Positions 7,671 through 17,420 are shown, counted from the stretch's first letter. The stretch is DNA of 64,000 nucleotides from Cupriavidus sp. YR651 (GCF_900101625.1 NZ_FMYZ01000001.1:1210304-1274303); one strand, 5' to 3'. Numbers and translations are program-made. The notes: generated by a model from the sequence alone, not told the origin.

Positions 7671-9290
7671 ATGAACTTCGATGTCGCGATCGTCGGCAGC
7701 GGGCTGGCCGGCCTCACCGTCGCGCTGCAGCTGGCCGATACCCACCGGGTTGTCATTCTCAGCAAGCGCGCCATGACACAAGGCGCCAGCGACTGGGCCC
7801 AGGGCGGGATCGCCGCGGTACTGGATTCCGGCGACAGCCATGACGAACACACGCAGGACACGCTCGTTGCCGGCGCAGGCCTTTGCGACGAAGACGCGAC
7901 GCGCTACATCGTCGAGCATGGCCGCGAAGCCATCCAGTGGCTGATCGACCGGGGCGTGCCGTTCACGCGCGACGCGCAGGCCGAGCTGGGCTTCCACCTG
8001 ACCCGCGAAGGTGGCCACAGCCGCCGCCGGATCATCCACGCGGCGGACGCCACCGGCCATGCCGTGGTGACCACGCTGGCCGAGCAGGCGCGGCAGCACC
8101 CCAATATCACGATTATCGAGGACCATTTCGCGATCGACCTGATCACGGCCAGCAAGCTGGGCCTGCCGGGCAATCGCTGCTATGGCCTCTACGTGCTCAA
8201 TGACGCCACGGGCGACGTTCGCACGATCACGGCCACGCACACGGTGCTGGCCGCCGGTGGCGCCGGCAAGGTCTATCTCTACACGACCAACCCGGACACG
8301 GCCACGGGCGACGGCATCGCCATGGCCTGGCGCGCGGGCTGCCGTGTGTCAAACATGGAATTCATCCAGTTCCACCCGACCTGCCTCTACCACCCATACG
8401 CCAAGTCCTTCCTGATTTCCGAAGCGGTGCGAGGCGAAGGCGGGCTGCTGAAGCTGCCGGACGGCACCCGCTTCATGCCGGAACACGACGCACGCGCCGA
8501 ACTCGCGCCGCGCGACGTGGTGGCCCGGGCGATCGACTTCGAGATCAAGAAGCGTGGCCTGGATTGCGTGTACCTGGACATCACGCACCAACCGGAGTCG
8601 TTCCTGAAGGAACACTTCCCGACGATCCACGCGCGCTGCCTGGAGTTTGGCATCGACATCGCGCGCGAGCCGATTCCCGTTGTGCCCGCGGCCCACTACA
8701 CGTGTGGCGGCGTGGTGACCGATACGTCCGGACGCACGGACATCGCCAACTTGTATGCCGTGGGCGAAACGGCCTGCACGGGCCTGCACGGCGCCAATCG
8801 CCTGGCATCGAATTCGCTGCTGGAATGCATGGTGATCGGCCGAGCCGCAGCCGAGGACATCGCCGCGCAGGACAAGGCCGGCGCGCCGGACATCGCACTG
8901 CCGGCATGGGATGAAAGCCGCGTCTCGGATGCTGACGAAGAAGTGGTCGTGTCCCACAACTGGGACGAGCTGCGCCGCATGATGTGGAACTACGTGGGCA
9001 TCGTGCGTACCGACAAGCGCCTGGAGCGCGCCCAGCACCGCATCGGGTTGCTGCGCGAGGAAATCGCCGAGTATTACGCAAACTTCCGCGTCACGCGGGA
9101 CCTGCTGGAGTTGCGCAACCTGGTCGAAGTGGCATCGCTGATCGTCGATAGCGCGTACTCGCGCCACGAAAGCCGCGGCCTGCATTTCAGCCGTGACTAT
9201 CCGGACACGCTGCCCAAGGCGCTGCCGACGGTGCTGCAACCGCTGACCGGCCGCGCCGCGCAGCATCGACAGAAAAAACAAAAGGCCTGA
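7671..9290 (+). CDS. nadB: L-aspartate oxidase NadB
   Basis: Flavoenzyme that oxidises L-aspartate to iminoaspartate, the first step of de novo NAD synthesis. The 539-residue protein starts with a dinucleotide-binding motif (VAIVGSGLAGL, residues 5-15), then SKRAMTQGASDWAQGGIAA; the C-terminal capping region holds HGANRLASNSLLE and a helical tail typical of the succinate dehydrogenase/aspartate oxidase family. I chose the ATG at 7671, since earlier in-frame codons give a non-homologous leader. The gene converges on nadC-nadA rather than forming one operon with them. Confidence 0.96.
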   Translation: MNFDVAIVGSGLAGLTVALQLADTHRVVILSKRAMTQGASDWAQGGIAAVLDSGDSHDEHTQDTLVAGAGLCDEDATRYIVEHGREAIQWLIDRGVPFTRDAQAELGFHLTREGGHSRRRIIHAADATGHAVVTTLAEQARQHPNITIIEDHFAIDLITASKLGLPGNRCYGLYVLNDATGDVRTITATHTVLAAGGAGKVYLYTTNPDTATGDGIAMAWRAGCRVSNMEFIQFHPTCLYHPYAKSFLISEAVRGEGGLLKLPDGTRFMPEHDARAELAPRDVVARAIDFEIKKRGLDCVYLDITHQPESFLKEHFPTIHARCLEFGIDIAREPIPVVPAAHYTCGGVVTDTSGRTDIANLYAVGETACTGLHGANRLASNSLLECMVIGRAAAEDIAAQDKAGAPDIALPAWDESRVSDADEEVVVSHNWDELRRMMWNYVGIVRTDKRLERAQHRIGLLREEIAEYYANFRVTRDLLELRNLVEVASLIVDSAYSRHESRGLHFSRDYPDTLPKALPTVLQPLTGRAAQHRQKKQKA

Positions 9291-9302
9291 CGAGCAGGCC
9301 TT
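9273..9302 (-). terminator. Intrinsic terminator of nadA-nadC overlapping the nadB stop
   Basis: A perfect 8-bp stem (9282-9289 with 9295-9302) with a 5-nt loop is followed on the minus strand by TTGTTTTTT. The hairpin includes the nadB stop codon, so the two convergent transcription units overlap at their 3' ends. Confidence 0.8.
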
Positions 9303-9319
9303 CCTTCCACAACCGAGCA

Positions 9320-9343
9320 TCGGGCCCGCATTGCCGGGCCCGA
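9320..9343 (+). terminator. Possible terminator of nadB
   Basis: A 9-bp GC-rich stem (9320-9328 with 9335-9343) follows nadB by 30 nt. It is followed only by CTGCTTTC, so termination would be weak or Rho-assisted. Confidence 0.45.
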
Positions 9344-9349
9344 CTGCTT

Positions 9350-10213
9350 TCAGCCGATGATCCGCAACGAGTAGTCCGTCGCGCGCACGTCCTTCGTGAG
9401 CGCACCCACCGAGATGCGATCCACGCCCGTTTCCGCAAATGCGCGGATCGTCTCGTAGTTCACGCCGCCAGACACCTCCAGCAATGCCCGCTCTCGATTG
9501 ATCGCCACGGCCTCGCGCATCATCTCGAGCGTGAAGTTGTCGATCAGGATCGACTTCGCACCGGCATTGAGCGCTTCCTCAAGCTCGGCAATCGACTCGA
9601 CTTCGACCTGCACCGTCGCATCGCTGCCCAGCGCAAAGGCCGCCTGCATCGCAGCCGTGATGCTGCCGGCTGCGGCGATATGGTTTTCCTTGATCAGGAT
9701 GCCGTCATAGAGCGCCAGGCGCTGATTCTCGCCTCCGCCCAGCTTGACCGCATACTTCTGCGCCAGCCGCAGCCCGGGCAGCGTCTTGCGTGTATCGAGC
9801 ACCCGTGCCCGGGTGCCCGCGATCAGGTCAGCGTATCGGCGCGTGGCTGTGGCAACGCCGGACAGCAGTTGCAGGAAATTCAGCGATGGCCGCTCGGCAG
9901 TCAGCAAGGCACGGGCCGGGCCGGTGATTTCGCAAACCGCGTCGTCGGGCGCCATGCGCGCGCCCTCTTCCTTGAGCCAGCGCACCTGCAAGCGCGAATC
10001 GACGGCCGTCATGCAGGCCTCGAACCACGGCTGACCGCACAGCACGGCGGGCTCTCGCACGATCACGCGCGCGCGCGCCAGCTTCTCGGCCGGCACCAGG
10101 AGGCCGGTCAGGTCACCGCTGCCGACGTCCTCGGCAATTGCCGCCTTGACGTTCGCTTCCAGCGCCGCACGCAGCGCCGGGCCGTAACTGTCGAATACCG
10201 GATTCACGCTCAT
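9350..10213 (-). CDS. nadC: Nicotinate-nucleotide pyrophosphorylase (carboxylating) NadC
   Basis: Quinolinate phosphoribosyltransferase, which turns quinolinate and PRPP into nicotinate mononucleotide. The 287-residue protein contains [10 protein letters not shown] near the start, the block [20 protein letters not shown] with catalytic basic residues, HLI-type motif [12 protein letters not shown], and the C-terminal barrel motif [19 protein letters not shown]. Its ATG at 10213 overlaps the nadA stop by 4 nt (ATGA), indicating translational coupling. Confidence 0.96.
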   Translation of the reverse strand: MSVNPVFDSYGPALRAALEANVKAAIAEDVGSGDLTGLLVPAEKLARARVIVREPAVLCGQPWFEACMTAVDSRLQVRWLKEEGARMAPDDAVCEITGPARALLTAERPSLNFLQLLSGVATATRRYADLIAGTRARVLDTRKTLPGLRLAQKYAVKLGGGENQRLALYDGILIKENHIAAAGSITAAMQAAFALGSDATVQVEVESIAELEEALNAGAKSILIDNFTLEMMREAVAINRERALLEVSGGVNYETIRAFAETGVDRISVGALTKDVRATDYSLRIIG

Positions 10214-11364
10214 GCCGGGCCCACTCCCTGGAACAGCGCGGCCTCTTTGGCGAGGTCGGCGACGGGGCGGACGTTGGCCTTCTGTTGCGCGGCAAAATCG
10301 AGCATGCGATCGATGCAGGTGACGGCGCGCCGGCCGATGGCCGGGTCGACGTGAATCTCGTTGCGGCCAGTCTCCAGGACTTCGGCCAGATTGGTCAGCG
10401 CGTTCATGGCCATCCACGGGCAGTGCGCGCAGCTCTTGCACGTCGCGCTGTTGCCGGCAGTCGGCGCCTCGATAAACAACTTGCCGGGCGCGGCCATGCG
10501 CATCTTGTGCAGGATGCCATTGTCGGTGGCGACGATGAACTCGTTGGCGTCCAGCGTCTGGGCGGCAGCGATCAGCTGGCTGGTGGAGCCGACCACATCG
10601 GCTTGCGACACCACATTGGCCGGCGATTCCGGATGCACCAGGATCTTGGCGTTCGGATGTTCCTTGCGCAGTAGATCCAGTTCAATGCCCTTGAATTCGT
10701 CGTGCACCAGGCAAGAGCCTTGCCACAGCAGCATGTCGGCCCCCGTCTGTTTCTGGATGTAGCTGCCGAGGTGCTTGTCCGGCGCCCACAGAATCTTCTC
10801 GCCACGGGCGTGCAGATGCTCAACGATCTTCAGGCCGATGCTCGAAGTCACCATCCAGTCCGCGCGCGCCTTTACGGCAGCACTGGTGTTGGCGTAGACC
10901 ACGACAGTGCGGTCCGGATGTGCGTCGCAGAACGCGGCGAACTCGTCAGCCGGACAACCCAGATCCAGCGAGCACGTGGCGTCCAGGTCGGGCATCAGGA
11001 TGGTTTTTTCCGGGCTCAGGATCTTGGCGGTTTCGCCCATGAAGCGCACACCAGCCACCACCAGCGTCCTGGCTTCGTGGTCGCGACCGAAGCGGGCCAT
11101 TTCCAGTGAATCGGACACACAGCCGCCGGTCTCCTCGGCCAGGTCCTGCAAGTCGCCGTCGACGTAATAGTGCGCGACGAGGACCGCGTTGCGTTCCTTC
11201 AGCAGGCGGCGGATACGCGCCTTGAGCGCCTGGCGTTCATCGGGCGTCAGCACCGGAGGCACTTTGGCCCAGGCATGCGCCACACAGCTTGCGCCTGCGG
11301 CGTTCTCGGCATCCACCAGGTTCGGCTTTTCGAACTCGACGGTCTTGATCGTTTGTGGGGTCAT
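10210..11364 (-). CDS. nadA: Quinolinate synthase NadA
   Basis: Condenses iminoaspartate with dihydroxyacetone phosphate to quinolinate, using a [4Fe-4S] cluster. The 384-residue protein shows [43 protein letters not shown] and, near the C-terminus, [13 protein letters not shown]; these hold the cluster cysteines. It is slightly longer at the N-terminus than the E. coli enzyme (347 residues). The start at 11364 has AGGAGT about 10 nt upstream. It is transcribed with nadC toward nadB. Confidence 0.96.
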   Translation of the reverse strand: MTPQTIKTVEFEKPNLVDAENAAGASCVAHAWAKVPPVLTPDERQALKARIRRLLKERNAVLVAHYYVDGDLQDLAEETGGCVSDSLEMARFGRDHEARTLVVAGVRFMGETAKILSPEKTILMPDLDATCSLDLGCPADEFAAFCDAHPDRTVVVYANTSAAVKARADWMVTSSIGLKIVEHLHARGEKILWAPDKHLGSYIQKQTGADMLLWQGSCLVHDEFKGIELDLLRKEHPNAKILVHPESPANVVSQADVVGSTSQLIAAAQTLDANEFIVATDNGILHKMRMAAPGKLFIEAPTAGNSATCKSCAHCPWMAMNALTNLAEVLETGRNEIHVDPAIGRRAVTCIDRMLDFAAQQKANVRPVADLAKEAALFQGVGPA

Positions 11365-11450
11365 CTCTGCAGTACTCCTCGGTGCACCCGTAGGCCGCCG
11401 CGCTTGACGTCACGCGATCTGACCAGGACATGGGGGAGTTTAGCGAAAAG

Positions 11451-11477
11451 AAAAGCCCCGCCAGGGGCGGGGCTTTT
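11451..11477 (-). terminator. Intrinsic terminator downstream of the desaturase gene
   Basis: A perfect 12-bp stem (11451-11462 with 11466-11477) with a 3-nt loop; on the minus strand it is followed by further T-rich sequence. It separates the desaturase gene from nadA. Confidence 0.9.
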
Positions 11478-11504
11478 AGCCATGCGGGCGCGTCGGTGAT
11501 TGTA

Positions 11505-12695
11505 TCAGGCGTACCGGCGCAGGCGCAGGGAAAACTCCTGCAGCGCCTGGATACCGCTGGCCTCGGCGCGGTGGCACCAGGCCTGCAGTTGCTGCAGCAG
11601 TTGCTCGCGCGTCAGGTTGGAGCGACCCCAGATCGCGGACAGTTCGCGGCGCATTTCCACGAAGGTATGCAGCGCCTTGTTCTGTTCCACGATGCTGGCC
11701 AGTTGCTGGCGCTGCGGCGCGGCCAGCTTGGCTTCCTCGCGGTGGAACCACTTGCGGGCCGGCTTGAAGTTGCTGTACTCGGCCGTGCGGCCTTCCTTCA
11801 GCTTCTGCAGTTCTTCCCGGTACGCGGACTTCACGGCCTTGGCATAGCGGGCCATGACGTCGTAACGATTGGCGATGATCGCCTCCAGCGTGTTGTGGTC
11901 GACCGGGCGGGCATCCCCCAGGCGTGCCTTGGGCGGGGTCTTCTTGACCTTGGCCAGGCCAACCGACTGCATCGCACGGATGTACCACCAGCCCACGTCG
12001 ATCTCGTACCACTTGATCGAGAACTTGGCCGACGTCGGGTACGTGTGGTGATTGTTGTGCAGTTCCTCGCCACCGATGATGAAGCCCCACGGCGACACGT
12101 TGGTCGAAGCGTCCTCGCAATCGTAGTTGCGATAGCCCCACCAGTGACCCAGGCCGTTGATGATGCCGGCGGCGTGGATCGGGATCCAGAGCATCTGCAC
12201 GGCCCATACCGACATGCCGACCAGACCGAACAGCGCCAGGTCGATGATCAGCATCAGGCCGACGCCCTGCCAGCCAAAGCGCGAGTACACGTTGCGCTCG
12301 ACCCAGTCATTGGGCGTGCCATGGCCGAACTTGGCGATGGTTTCCTTGTTCTTGGCCTCGGCGCGATACAGCTCGGCGCCTTCCAGCAGCACCTTGCGGA
12401 TGCCGCGGGTCTGCGGGCTGTGGGGATCGTCCTCGGTCTCGCACTTGGCGTGGTGCTTGCGGTGGATCGCCGTCCATTCCTTGGTGACCATACCTGTGGT
12501 CAGCCACAGCCAGAAACGGAAGAAATGCTGGGCAATCGGGTGCAGATCCAGCGACCGGTGCGCCATGCAACGGTGCAGGAAGATGGTCACGCCGGCGATC
12601 GTGATGTGCGTCACCACGAGGGTGTAGATCACGATCTCCCACCAGGACCAGTTGGCAAGGCCGTTCGCGGCCCAGTCAAGAATTGAGTCGAACAA
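11505..12695 (-). CDS. Membrane fatty acid desaturase (DesA/acyl-CoA delta-9 type)
   Basis: Integral-membrane di-iron desaturase of 396 residues. The three His boxes are complete: HRCMAH (His41-His46), HRKHH (78-82) and HNNHH (213-217), with hydrophobic segments between them. It probably introduces a double bond into membrane acyl chains, adjusting fluidity; the exact position is inferred. The last 120 residues form a soluble helical extension beyond the classic desaturase core. The start codon is TTG at 12695, preceded by GGAG; no suitable ATG is nearby. A weak -10-like TATAAC sits at 12715-12710. Confidence 0.88.
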   Translation of the reverse strand: MFDSILDWAANGLANWSWWEIVIYTLVVTHITIAGVTIFLHRCMAHRSLDLHPIAQHFFRFWLWLTTGMVTKEWTAIHRKHHAKCETEDDPHSPQTRGIRKVLLEGAELYRAEAKNKETIAKFGHGTPNDWVERNVYSRFGWQGVGLMLIIDLALFGLVGMSVWAVQMLWIPIHAAGIINGLGHWWGYRNYDCEDASTNVSPWGFIIGGEELHNNHHTYPTSAKFSIKWYEIDVGWWYIRAMQSVGLAKVKKTPPKARLGDARPVDHNTLEAIIANRYDVMARYAKAVKSAYREELQKLKEGRTAEYSNFKPARKWFHREEAKLAAPQRQQLASIVEQNKALHTFVEMRRELSAIWGRSNLTREQLLQQLQAWCHRAEASGIQALQEFSLRLRRYA

Positions 12696-13010
12696 ACTGT
12701 TCTCCGTCGGTTATACAGGGGTCTTGCTATGCGGCACGCAGTGCAACGCATCTAACGCGCAGAAAAAGGACTGCAAAATCAGCGATTGCGATTGCTTTCT
12801 GGCGCCTGGCAAAACCCTTGGGGGTGCCGGGCGAAGGCACGAACCGCTGCAATCTGGCGGTTGTCTGGTGTGGGGTGGCGGGCTGCATCGCAAACCCGCG
12901 ACAACCCGGTATTCTACCGGATCGCGGCGGCAGGGACATCCGCTTTTTCCCCGATTTGGAGGCCCCGCCAAGGCTTTCGTTCCCGGTGTGCCGCCAGCGC
13001 CGCCCGGCAC
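12696..13010. other. Spacer between MscS-type gene and desaturase gene
   Basis: This 315-nt stretch holds the desaturase ribosome site and a -10-like box (TATAAC at 12715-12710, minus strand) without a convincing -35. I see no gene, tRNA or clear terminator for the upstream gene. Confidence 0.4.
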
Positions 13011-14372
13011 TCACTCTCCCGCGGAGGCGCCTTCCAGGACAGATGGCACCGCCTGCGCCCGACTCAACACCCGGACTTCGCGCTGGGGATAGGGGATGGA
13101 GATGCCGTGCTGCTGGAACGTACGCCAGATTGCGCGGTTCATCGCCGATTGCACACCGAGTTTCCCGTTCTGCGGATCGGCGATGTTGACGGCCACTTCG
13201 TACTCGATACCGCTTTCGCCAAACAGGACCAGGAAGGCCGCTGGGGCCGGATCGGGCAGCACACGTGGCAGATCACGCACACACTCCTGCAGCAGCGCGA
13301 TCACCGTCTCGGGATCGGCACTGTAGTCAGCCTGCACTCGGGTGGCAACGCGCACATTGGTGCCGGAGAACGAGTGGTTCTGGACCGACTGGGCAACAAG
13401 TTGCTCATTCGGCACAAGCGTCTCACCATCCCCGTTCCGTACAACGGTATAGCGCGTGCGGATCTGCGACACGATGCCGGTGTACTTGTCCACTGTGATC
13501 TGATCGCCCAGCTTGACCGAGCGGTCCAGCAGGATGATGAAGCCCGAGATGTAGTTGCTGGCGATCTTCTGGAGACCCAGACCCAGACCCACACCCAGCG
13601 CCCCACCGAAGACCGACAGCACGGTGAGGTCGATCCCCACCAGCGACAGGCTCAACAGCAGCGACACCAGCAGCAGCAACGCCTTGGCGATACGCGTCAG
13701 CACCACCTTGAGATTGGTGTCCAGGCTCGGGGCGCGCATCAGCCGGTCCTCGAGCCAGGAACCGAACCACATGGCCACCAGCACGGTCAGCAGGATCCAG
13801 ACCACCGCCATCAGCGTATCGGCCAGATTGATGTGCTGCTTGCCACCGATGGAGAAGCGCACCGCCTGCATCCATGCGATGACGTCCGGCAGGACGCCAA
13901 GTACGTACAGTGCCATGCCGATCCACACCAGCGTGGTCAGCACCTTCTCCACCAGAACCAGCATGCCGTGCAATTGCCCGTTGCCGGACATCACGCGCCG
14001 CAGGATGTAGAAGGTGACGTACAGCGAGGTGATGCCAAACAGCGGCACCAGCGCCAGCCGCAGCACGCTGACCGACGCCAGTGGCGCCAGCGCGAAGCGC
14101 GCCGTCAACACCAGTAGCCAGCCGAACAGCGGGAACATGGCCCGCTCCAGGCTGACGACAGCCAGACGAAGCGAAAAGCTCGACGTCTCGTAGCGCGCAT
14201 CCAGACGCTTGACCACGAAGCGCGCCAGCGGCCATGCCACCAGCAGGCAGCCGGCCAGCACACCGAGCTGCCAGAAGAAGCCAGGCCCGCCCGCATCGCG
14301 GATCAGGTCATCGAGCATCTTGCCAAACATGGAATGCGACATCCTGAGCTGTTCCAGTGAATCCGGGCTCAT
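13011..14372 (-). CDS. MscS-family mechanosensitive ion channel
   Basis: Inner-membrane small-conductance mechanosensitive channel relative, 453 residues. Several hydrophobic helices in the first 280 residues precede the pore-lining TM3 region (SVFGGALGVGLGLGLQ, then KIASNYISGFIILLDRS) and the beta domain (VKLGDQITVDKYTGIV; LVPNEQLVAQSV). It is longer than E. coli MscS (286 residues) by extra N-terminal membrane helices. The start lies 3 nt after the rsmB stop, so it is in one operon with purN and rsmB. Role in osmotic down-shock release is known for the family; here it is inferred. Confidence 0.9.
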   Translation of the reverse strand: MSPDSLEQLRMSHSMFGKMLDDLIRDAGGPGFFWQLGVLAGCLLVAWPLARFVVKRLDARYETSSFSLRLAVVSLERAMFPLFGWLLVLTARFALAPLASVSVLRLALVPLFGITSLYVTFYILRRVMSGNGQLHGMLVLVEKVLTTLVWIGMALYVLGVLPDVIAWMQAVRFSIGGKQHINLADTLMAVVWILLTVLVAMWFGSWLEDRLMRAPSLDTNLKVVLTRIAKALLLLVSLLLSLSLVGIDLTVLSVFGGALGVGLGLGLQKIASNYISGFIILLDRSVKLGDQITVDKYTGIVSQIRTRYTVVRNGDGETLVPNEQLVAQSVQNHSFSGTNVRVATRVQADYSADPETVIALLQECVRDLPRVLPDPAPAAFLVLFGESGIEYEVAVNIADPQNGKLGVQSAMNRAIWRTFQQHGISIPYPQREVRVLSRAQAVPSVLEGASAGE

Positions 14373-14375
14373 GAA

Positions 14376-15779
14376 TCAGCGCGTGCGTTCCAGCACGGCG
14401 GCAAAGAAGCCATCCGTCTGGTGGATGTGCGGATACAACGCCAACATGCCGCCTTCTGCCGGCAAAGACGGGATATCGATCTTCTGCTCGGCCAGCACCT
14501 CGGCTACCGGCACGAGGCGGAAATTCTCGTGGCTCGCGAGGAAATCGCGGATGATCGCCTCGTTTTCCGCCTCCAGCACGCTGCAGGTGGCGTAGACCAC
14601 GCGTCCGCCGCCCTTCACCAGGCGTGCAGCGGAGTCGAGGATTGCGCTCTGCTTGGCGGTCAGTTCCAGCACCGATTCCGGCGTCTGGCGCCATTTCAGG
14701 TCCGGATTGCGGCGCAGCGTGCCCAAGCCGCTGCACGGCGCATCGACCAGCACGCGGTCGATCTTGCCAGCCAGTCGCTTGATTTTGGCGTCACGTTCGG
14801 AGTCGATGAGTACAGGATGCACGTTCGACAGGCCGCTGCGCGCCAGCCGGGGCTTCAGGTTGGCCAGGCGCTTTTCCGACACATCGAAAGCATAGAGACG
14901 GCCGGTCGAGCGCATCGCCACGCCCAGTGCCAGTGTCTTGCCGCCAGCGCCGGCACAGAAGTCCACCACCATCTCGCCGCGCTTGGGGGCCACCAGGTGG
15001 CACAGCAGCTGGCTGCCTTCGTCCTGCACTTCCACGCCGCCATTGATGAACAGCGGCAGTTGGTTCAGCGCAGGTTTCCCCTTCAGGCGAATACCGGCCG
15101 GAGCCATCGGGGCCAGTTCCGCGGCAATGCCCGCGGTTTCCAGTTCAGCCAGCGCCTCTTCACGCGACAGCTTTGCCGTGTTGACCCGCAGGTCCAGCGG
15201 CGCCGGACGCAGCCATGCGTCGCCCAGGGCGGAGGTGAAGGCCTCGCCATGGCGCCCGACCAGATCGTCGTACAGCCATTCCGGCAGGTTGGTGCGCACG
15301 CGCGGGGACAGACTGGAGCGTTCGATCGTCGTGAGCCGGTCCAGCCAGGTGGCCTCTTCGGGATACAGGAACGGGCTCAGCACATCCCGACCCAGCGTGG
15401 CAGCAAGCCCGAGCAGGCCCAGCCGGCGCGCGGCCGCACCCGAGCCGCTCTCGGCAAACTGACCGAATTCGACGCGTCGACGCAACACTGCAAAGATCGC
15501 CTCGGCGATGATGCCGCGGTCGCGATGACCCAGTTTGTTGTTCTCGCGGAAGTAGTGGCTCACCACGGCATCGGAGGGACGCGCGAACAACAGGACCTTG
15601 CCCAGCAGGCGGTCGATGTGTTGCAGATGGAAAGCCTGCAGCCCACCCGGCGCGCGGCCGTGCGCGCCATCCACACCTTGCGGGCGCGGCGTGGACGGCC
15701 TGCGGATGGGGCTCGACTTGCCCTTGCTGGCACGCGAACGCTGACGGTTGTCCTGGGGTGTTGCGGGATTACGACTCAT
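14376..15779 (-). CDS. rsmB: RsmB-family 16S rRNA (cytosine-5-)-methyltransferase
   Basis: S-adenosylmethionine-dependent RNA m5C methyltransferase of 467 residues. The N-terminal NusB-like region is followed by the methyltransferase core with the SAM site DFCAGAGGKTLAL and the two catalytic cysteine motifs DAPCSGLG and YATCSVLE. Expected target is C967 of 16S rRNA by analogy with E. coli RsmB; a related NSUN/RsmF target is possible. The ATG at 15779 overlaps the purN stop by 4 nt. The first 50 residues are basic and probably disordered. Confidence 0.88.
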   Translation of the reverse strand: MSRNPATPQDNRQRSRASKGKSSPIRRPSTPRPQGVDGAHGRAPGGLQAFHLQHIDRLLGKVLLFARPSDAVVSHYFRENNKLGHRDRGIIAEAIFAVLRRRVEFGQFAESGSGAAARRLGLLGLAATLGRDVLSPFLYPEEATWLDRLTTIERSSLSPRVRTNLPEWLYDDLVGRHGEAFTSALGDAWLRPAPLDLRVNTAKLSREEALAELETAGIAAELAPMAPAGIRLKGKPALNQLPLFINGGVEVQDEGSQLLCHLVAPKRGEMVVDFCAGAGGKTLALGVAMRSTGRLYAFDVSEKRLANLKPRLARSGLSNVHPVLIDSERDAKIKRLAGKIDRVLVDAPCSGLGTLRRNPDLKWRQTPESVLELTAKQSAILDSAARLVKGGGRVVYATCSVLEAENEAIIRDFLASHENFRLVPVAEVLAEQKIDIPSLPAEGGMLALYPHIHQTDGFFAAVLERTR

Positions 15780-16435
15780 GGCTGATTTCCTGCCGCCTTG
15801 GCGGAGATGGCCATGAACCACTGTGGCTCGGCCGGTTGAACTTGAACGACACCGTTCTGCACATGCAGGCGGTCTTCGACGAACCAGCGCACTGCGCGCG
15901 GGTAGATGACATGCTCGCTGTCGAGCAAACGCTCGGCCAGCAACTCCGGAGTATCGCCAGGCAGAATATCAAGTGCCGCCTGAATCACGATTGGACCGTG
16001 ATCGAGTTCCGGAGTGACAAAATGGACCGTCGCGCCATGCAGTTTGACACCGGCTTCCAGAGCCTGGCGGTGCGTGTGCAGGCCGGGAAAACTGGGCAGC
16101 AGCGACGGGTGAATGTTGAGCATCCGCTCCGAATAATGCTCGACGAACTCAGGCGTCAGAATCCGCATGAAGCCAGCCAGGATGACGAGGTCGGGCTGAT
16201 AGCTGTCGATGACGTCGCGCATCGCGGCATCAAAACTGGCACGATCGGGGTGCTGCTTGTGGTCCACCACGCCGGTGGCGATGCCATGTTCGGCGGCAAA
16301 CTGCAGGCCGGAAGCGTCCGGGCGATTCGAGAGCACTGCGGCCACGCGTGCCGGCCATCGCTCGGCTCCGCAGGCACGGACGATGGCTTCCATGTTGCTT
16401 CCACGCCCGGAAATCAGGATCACAATATTTTTCAT
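15776..16435 (-). CDS. purN: Phosphoribosylglycinamide formyltransferase PurN
   Basis: Folate-dependent GAR transformylase, third step of purine synthesis, 219 residues. It shows the nucleotide loop SGRGSNM (residues 9-15), the catalytic block LNIHPSLLPSFPGLHTH, and the C-terminal D in VTPELDHGPI. I chose the ATG at 16435 since the preceding in-frame ATG at 16474 adds a non-homologous leader. There is no clear ribosome site, and a TAGAAT box ends only 7 nt before the ATG. Confidence 0.95.
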   Translation of the reverse strand: MKNIVILISGRGSNMEAIVRACGAERWPARVAAVLSNRPDASGLQFAAEHGIATGVVDHKQHPDRASFDAAMRDVIDSYQPDLVILAGFMRILTPEFVEHYSERMLNIHPSLLPSFPGLHTHRQALEAGVKLHGATVHFVTPELDHGPIVIQAALDILPGDTPELLAERLLDSEHVIYPRAVRWFVEDRLHVQNGVVQVQPAEPQWFMAISAKAAGNQP

Positions 16436-16442
16436 CGGCGCG

Positions 16443-16448
16443 ATTCTA
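16443..16448 (-). promoter_or_regulatory. -10 box of purN, close to the start codon
   Basis: TAGAAT on the minus strand matches five of six consensus positions and is followed by 7 nt and then the purN ATG. No good -35 is present at the normal spacing. If active, the mRNA would begin at or next to the start codon. Confidence 0.4.
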
Positions 16449-16567
16449 CCAAGCTGGGATGCAAACTCTTGCAAAGCGAGCGCATTAGGTACTTAATTCA
16501 CGCCAAACCCCGCACGGAGGCTGCACCATATGCATGCAGTAGGATGCATATACCCCCGTGTGATGGA

Positions 16568-16596
16568 TTGTGACGCCTCACCCGCTCTGATAGAGT
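16568..16596 (+). promoter_or_regulatory. Possible promoter of the response regulator gene
   Basis: TTGTGA (16568-16573) and TAGAGT (16591-16596) are 17 bp apart. Each matches four of six consensus positions. The predicted leader is about 70 nt. Confidence 0.45.
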
Positions 16597-16673
16597 GGGC
16601 CCTACGTCCACGCGCCCCCTTCTGCAAGGTAGGTGACAACAAGGACGAGACGGGAAATTAGACGGGAATACGC

Positions 16674-17333
16674 ATGTCGAACGCTGCACCGACTTTGTTG
16701 GTGGTCGATGATCATCCTATGGCCCTCTCTGGTACTACCGCGTTTCTCGCGGAAGTCATGCCCGATGTCGCAGTCCATGCTGCCGGCAGCGCCAAGGAAG
16801 CTCTCCATTCACTGCACCAGGGACTTCGTCCCGATATCGTGCTGCTTGATATCTGGCTGAACGACGGCACTGGCTTCGATGCCATGCAGACGTTCAAGAC
16901 CGTGATTCCGGCCGCGCGTTTCATTTTCATGTCGGCCGAGGCCACGCCGGAAATCGTGGGCCGCGCCCGCGCGCTGTCCGCGTGCGGCTTCGTCGGCAAG
17001 CACCTCGATGCCAACGCCTTCACCGCGGCCGTACGCAAGGTCCTGGCCGGCGACACCAGCTTCCCTTCCGACGAAGCACTTTCCGGCCGCTCCCAGTCAT
17101 TCGGCCCCGCGCATGGCATTCCGGTCACGCCGGCCGAACTGGGCCTGACGCCGCGCCAGGGTTCCGTGCTGGCGCTGGTGCTCGAAGGACTGCCGAACAA
17201 GGTCATCGCCCGCAAGCTGGGCCTGACCGAGAACACGGTCAAGGAACACGTGTCCGCGATCCTGCAAAGGCTGGGCGTGCGCACCCGCATGCAAGTCATG
17301 TCACGCATGGAACGATTCCGCCTGCGTCAGTAA
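16674..17333 (+). CDS. NarL/FixJ-family two-component response regulator
   Basis: Transcription factor of 219 residues with an N-terminal receiver domain (acidic pair Asp12-Asp13, phosphoacceptor Asp59 in LLDIWLNDGTG, conserved Lys in VGKH) and a C-terminal LuxR-type helix-turn-helix (LTPRQGSVLALVLEG, then NKVIARKLGLTENTVKEHVS). It converges on a hybrid histidine kinase gene, which is its likely partner. The input signal and target genes are unknown. Confidence 0.92.
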   Translation: MSNAAPTLLVVDDHPMALSGTTAFLAEVMPDVAVHAAGSAKEALHSLHQGLRPDIVLLDIWLNDGTGFDAMQTFKTVIPAARFIFMSAEATPEIVGRARALSACGFVGKHLDANAFTAAVRKVLAGDTSFPSDEALSGRSQSFGPAHGIPVTPAELGLTPRQGSVLALVLEGLPNKVIARKLGLTENTVKEHVSAILQRLGVRTRMQVMSRMERFRLRQ

Positions 17334-17366
17334 AGGCGACTCGCGCATCCGACGCCAGCAAAAACA

Positions 17367-17388
17367 AACGCCGCCCTCGGGCGGCGTT
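17367..17388. terminator. Bidirectional terminator between response regulator and kinase genes
   Basis: AACGCCGCCC pairs with GGGCGGCGTT; A- and T-rich flanks exist on both sides, so it can serve both convergent genes. Confidence 0.85.
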
Positions 17389-17420
17389 TTGCATGGCGGA
17401 ACGATACCCCATCCATACCA

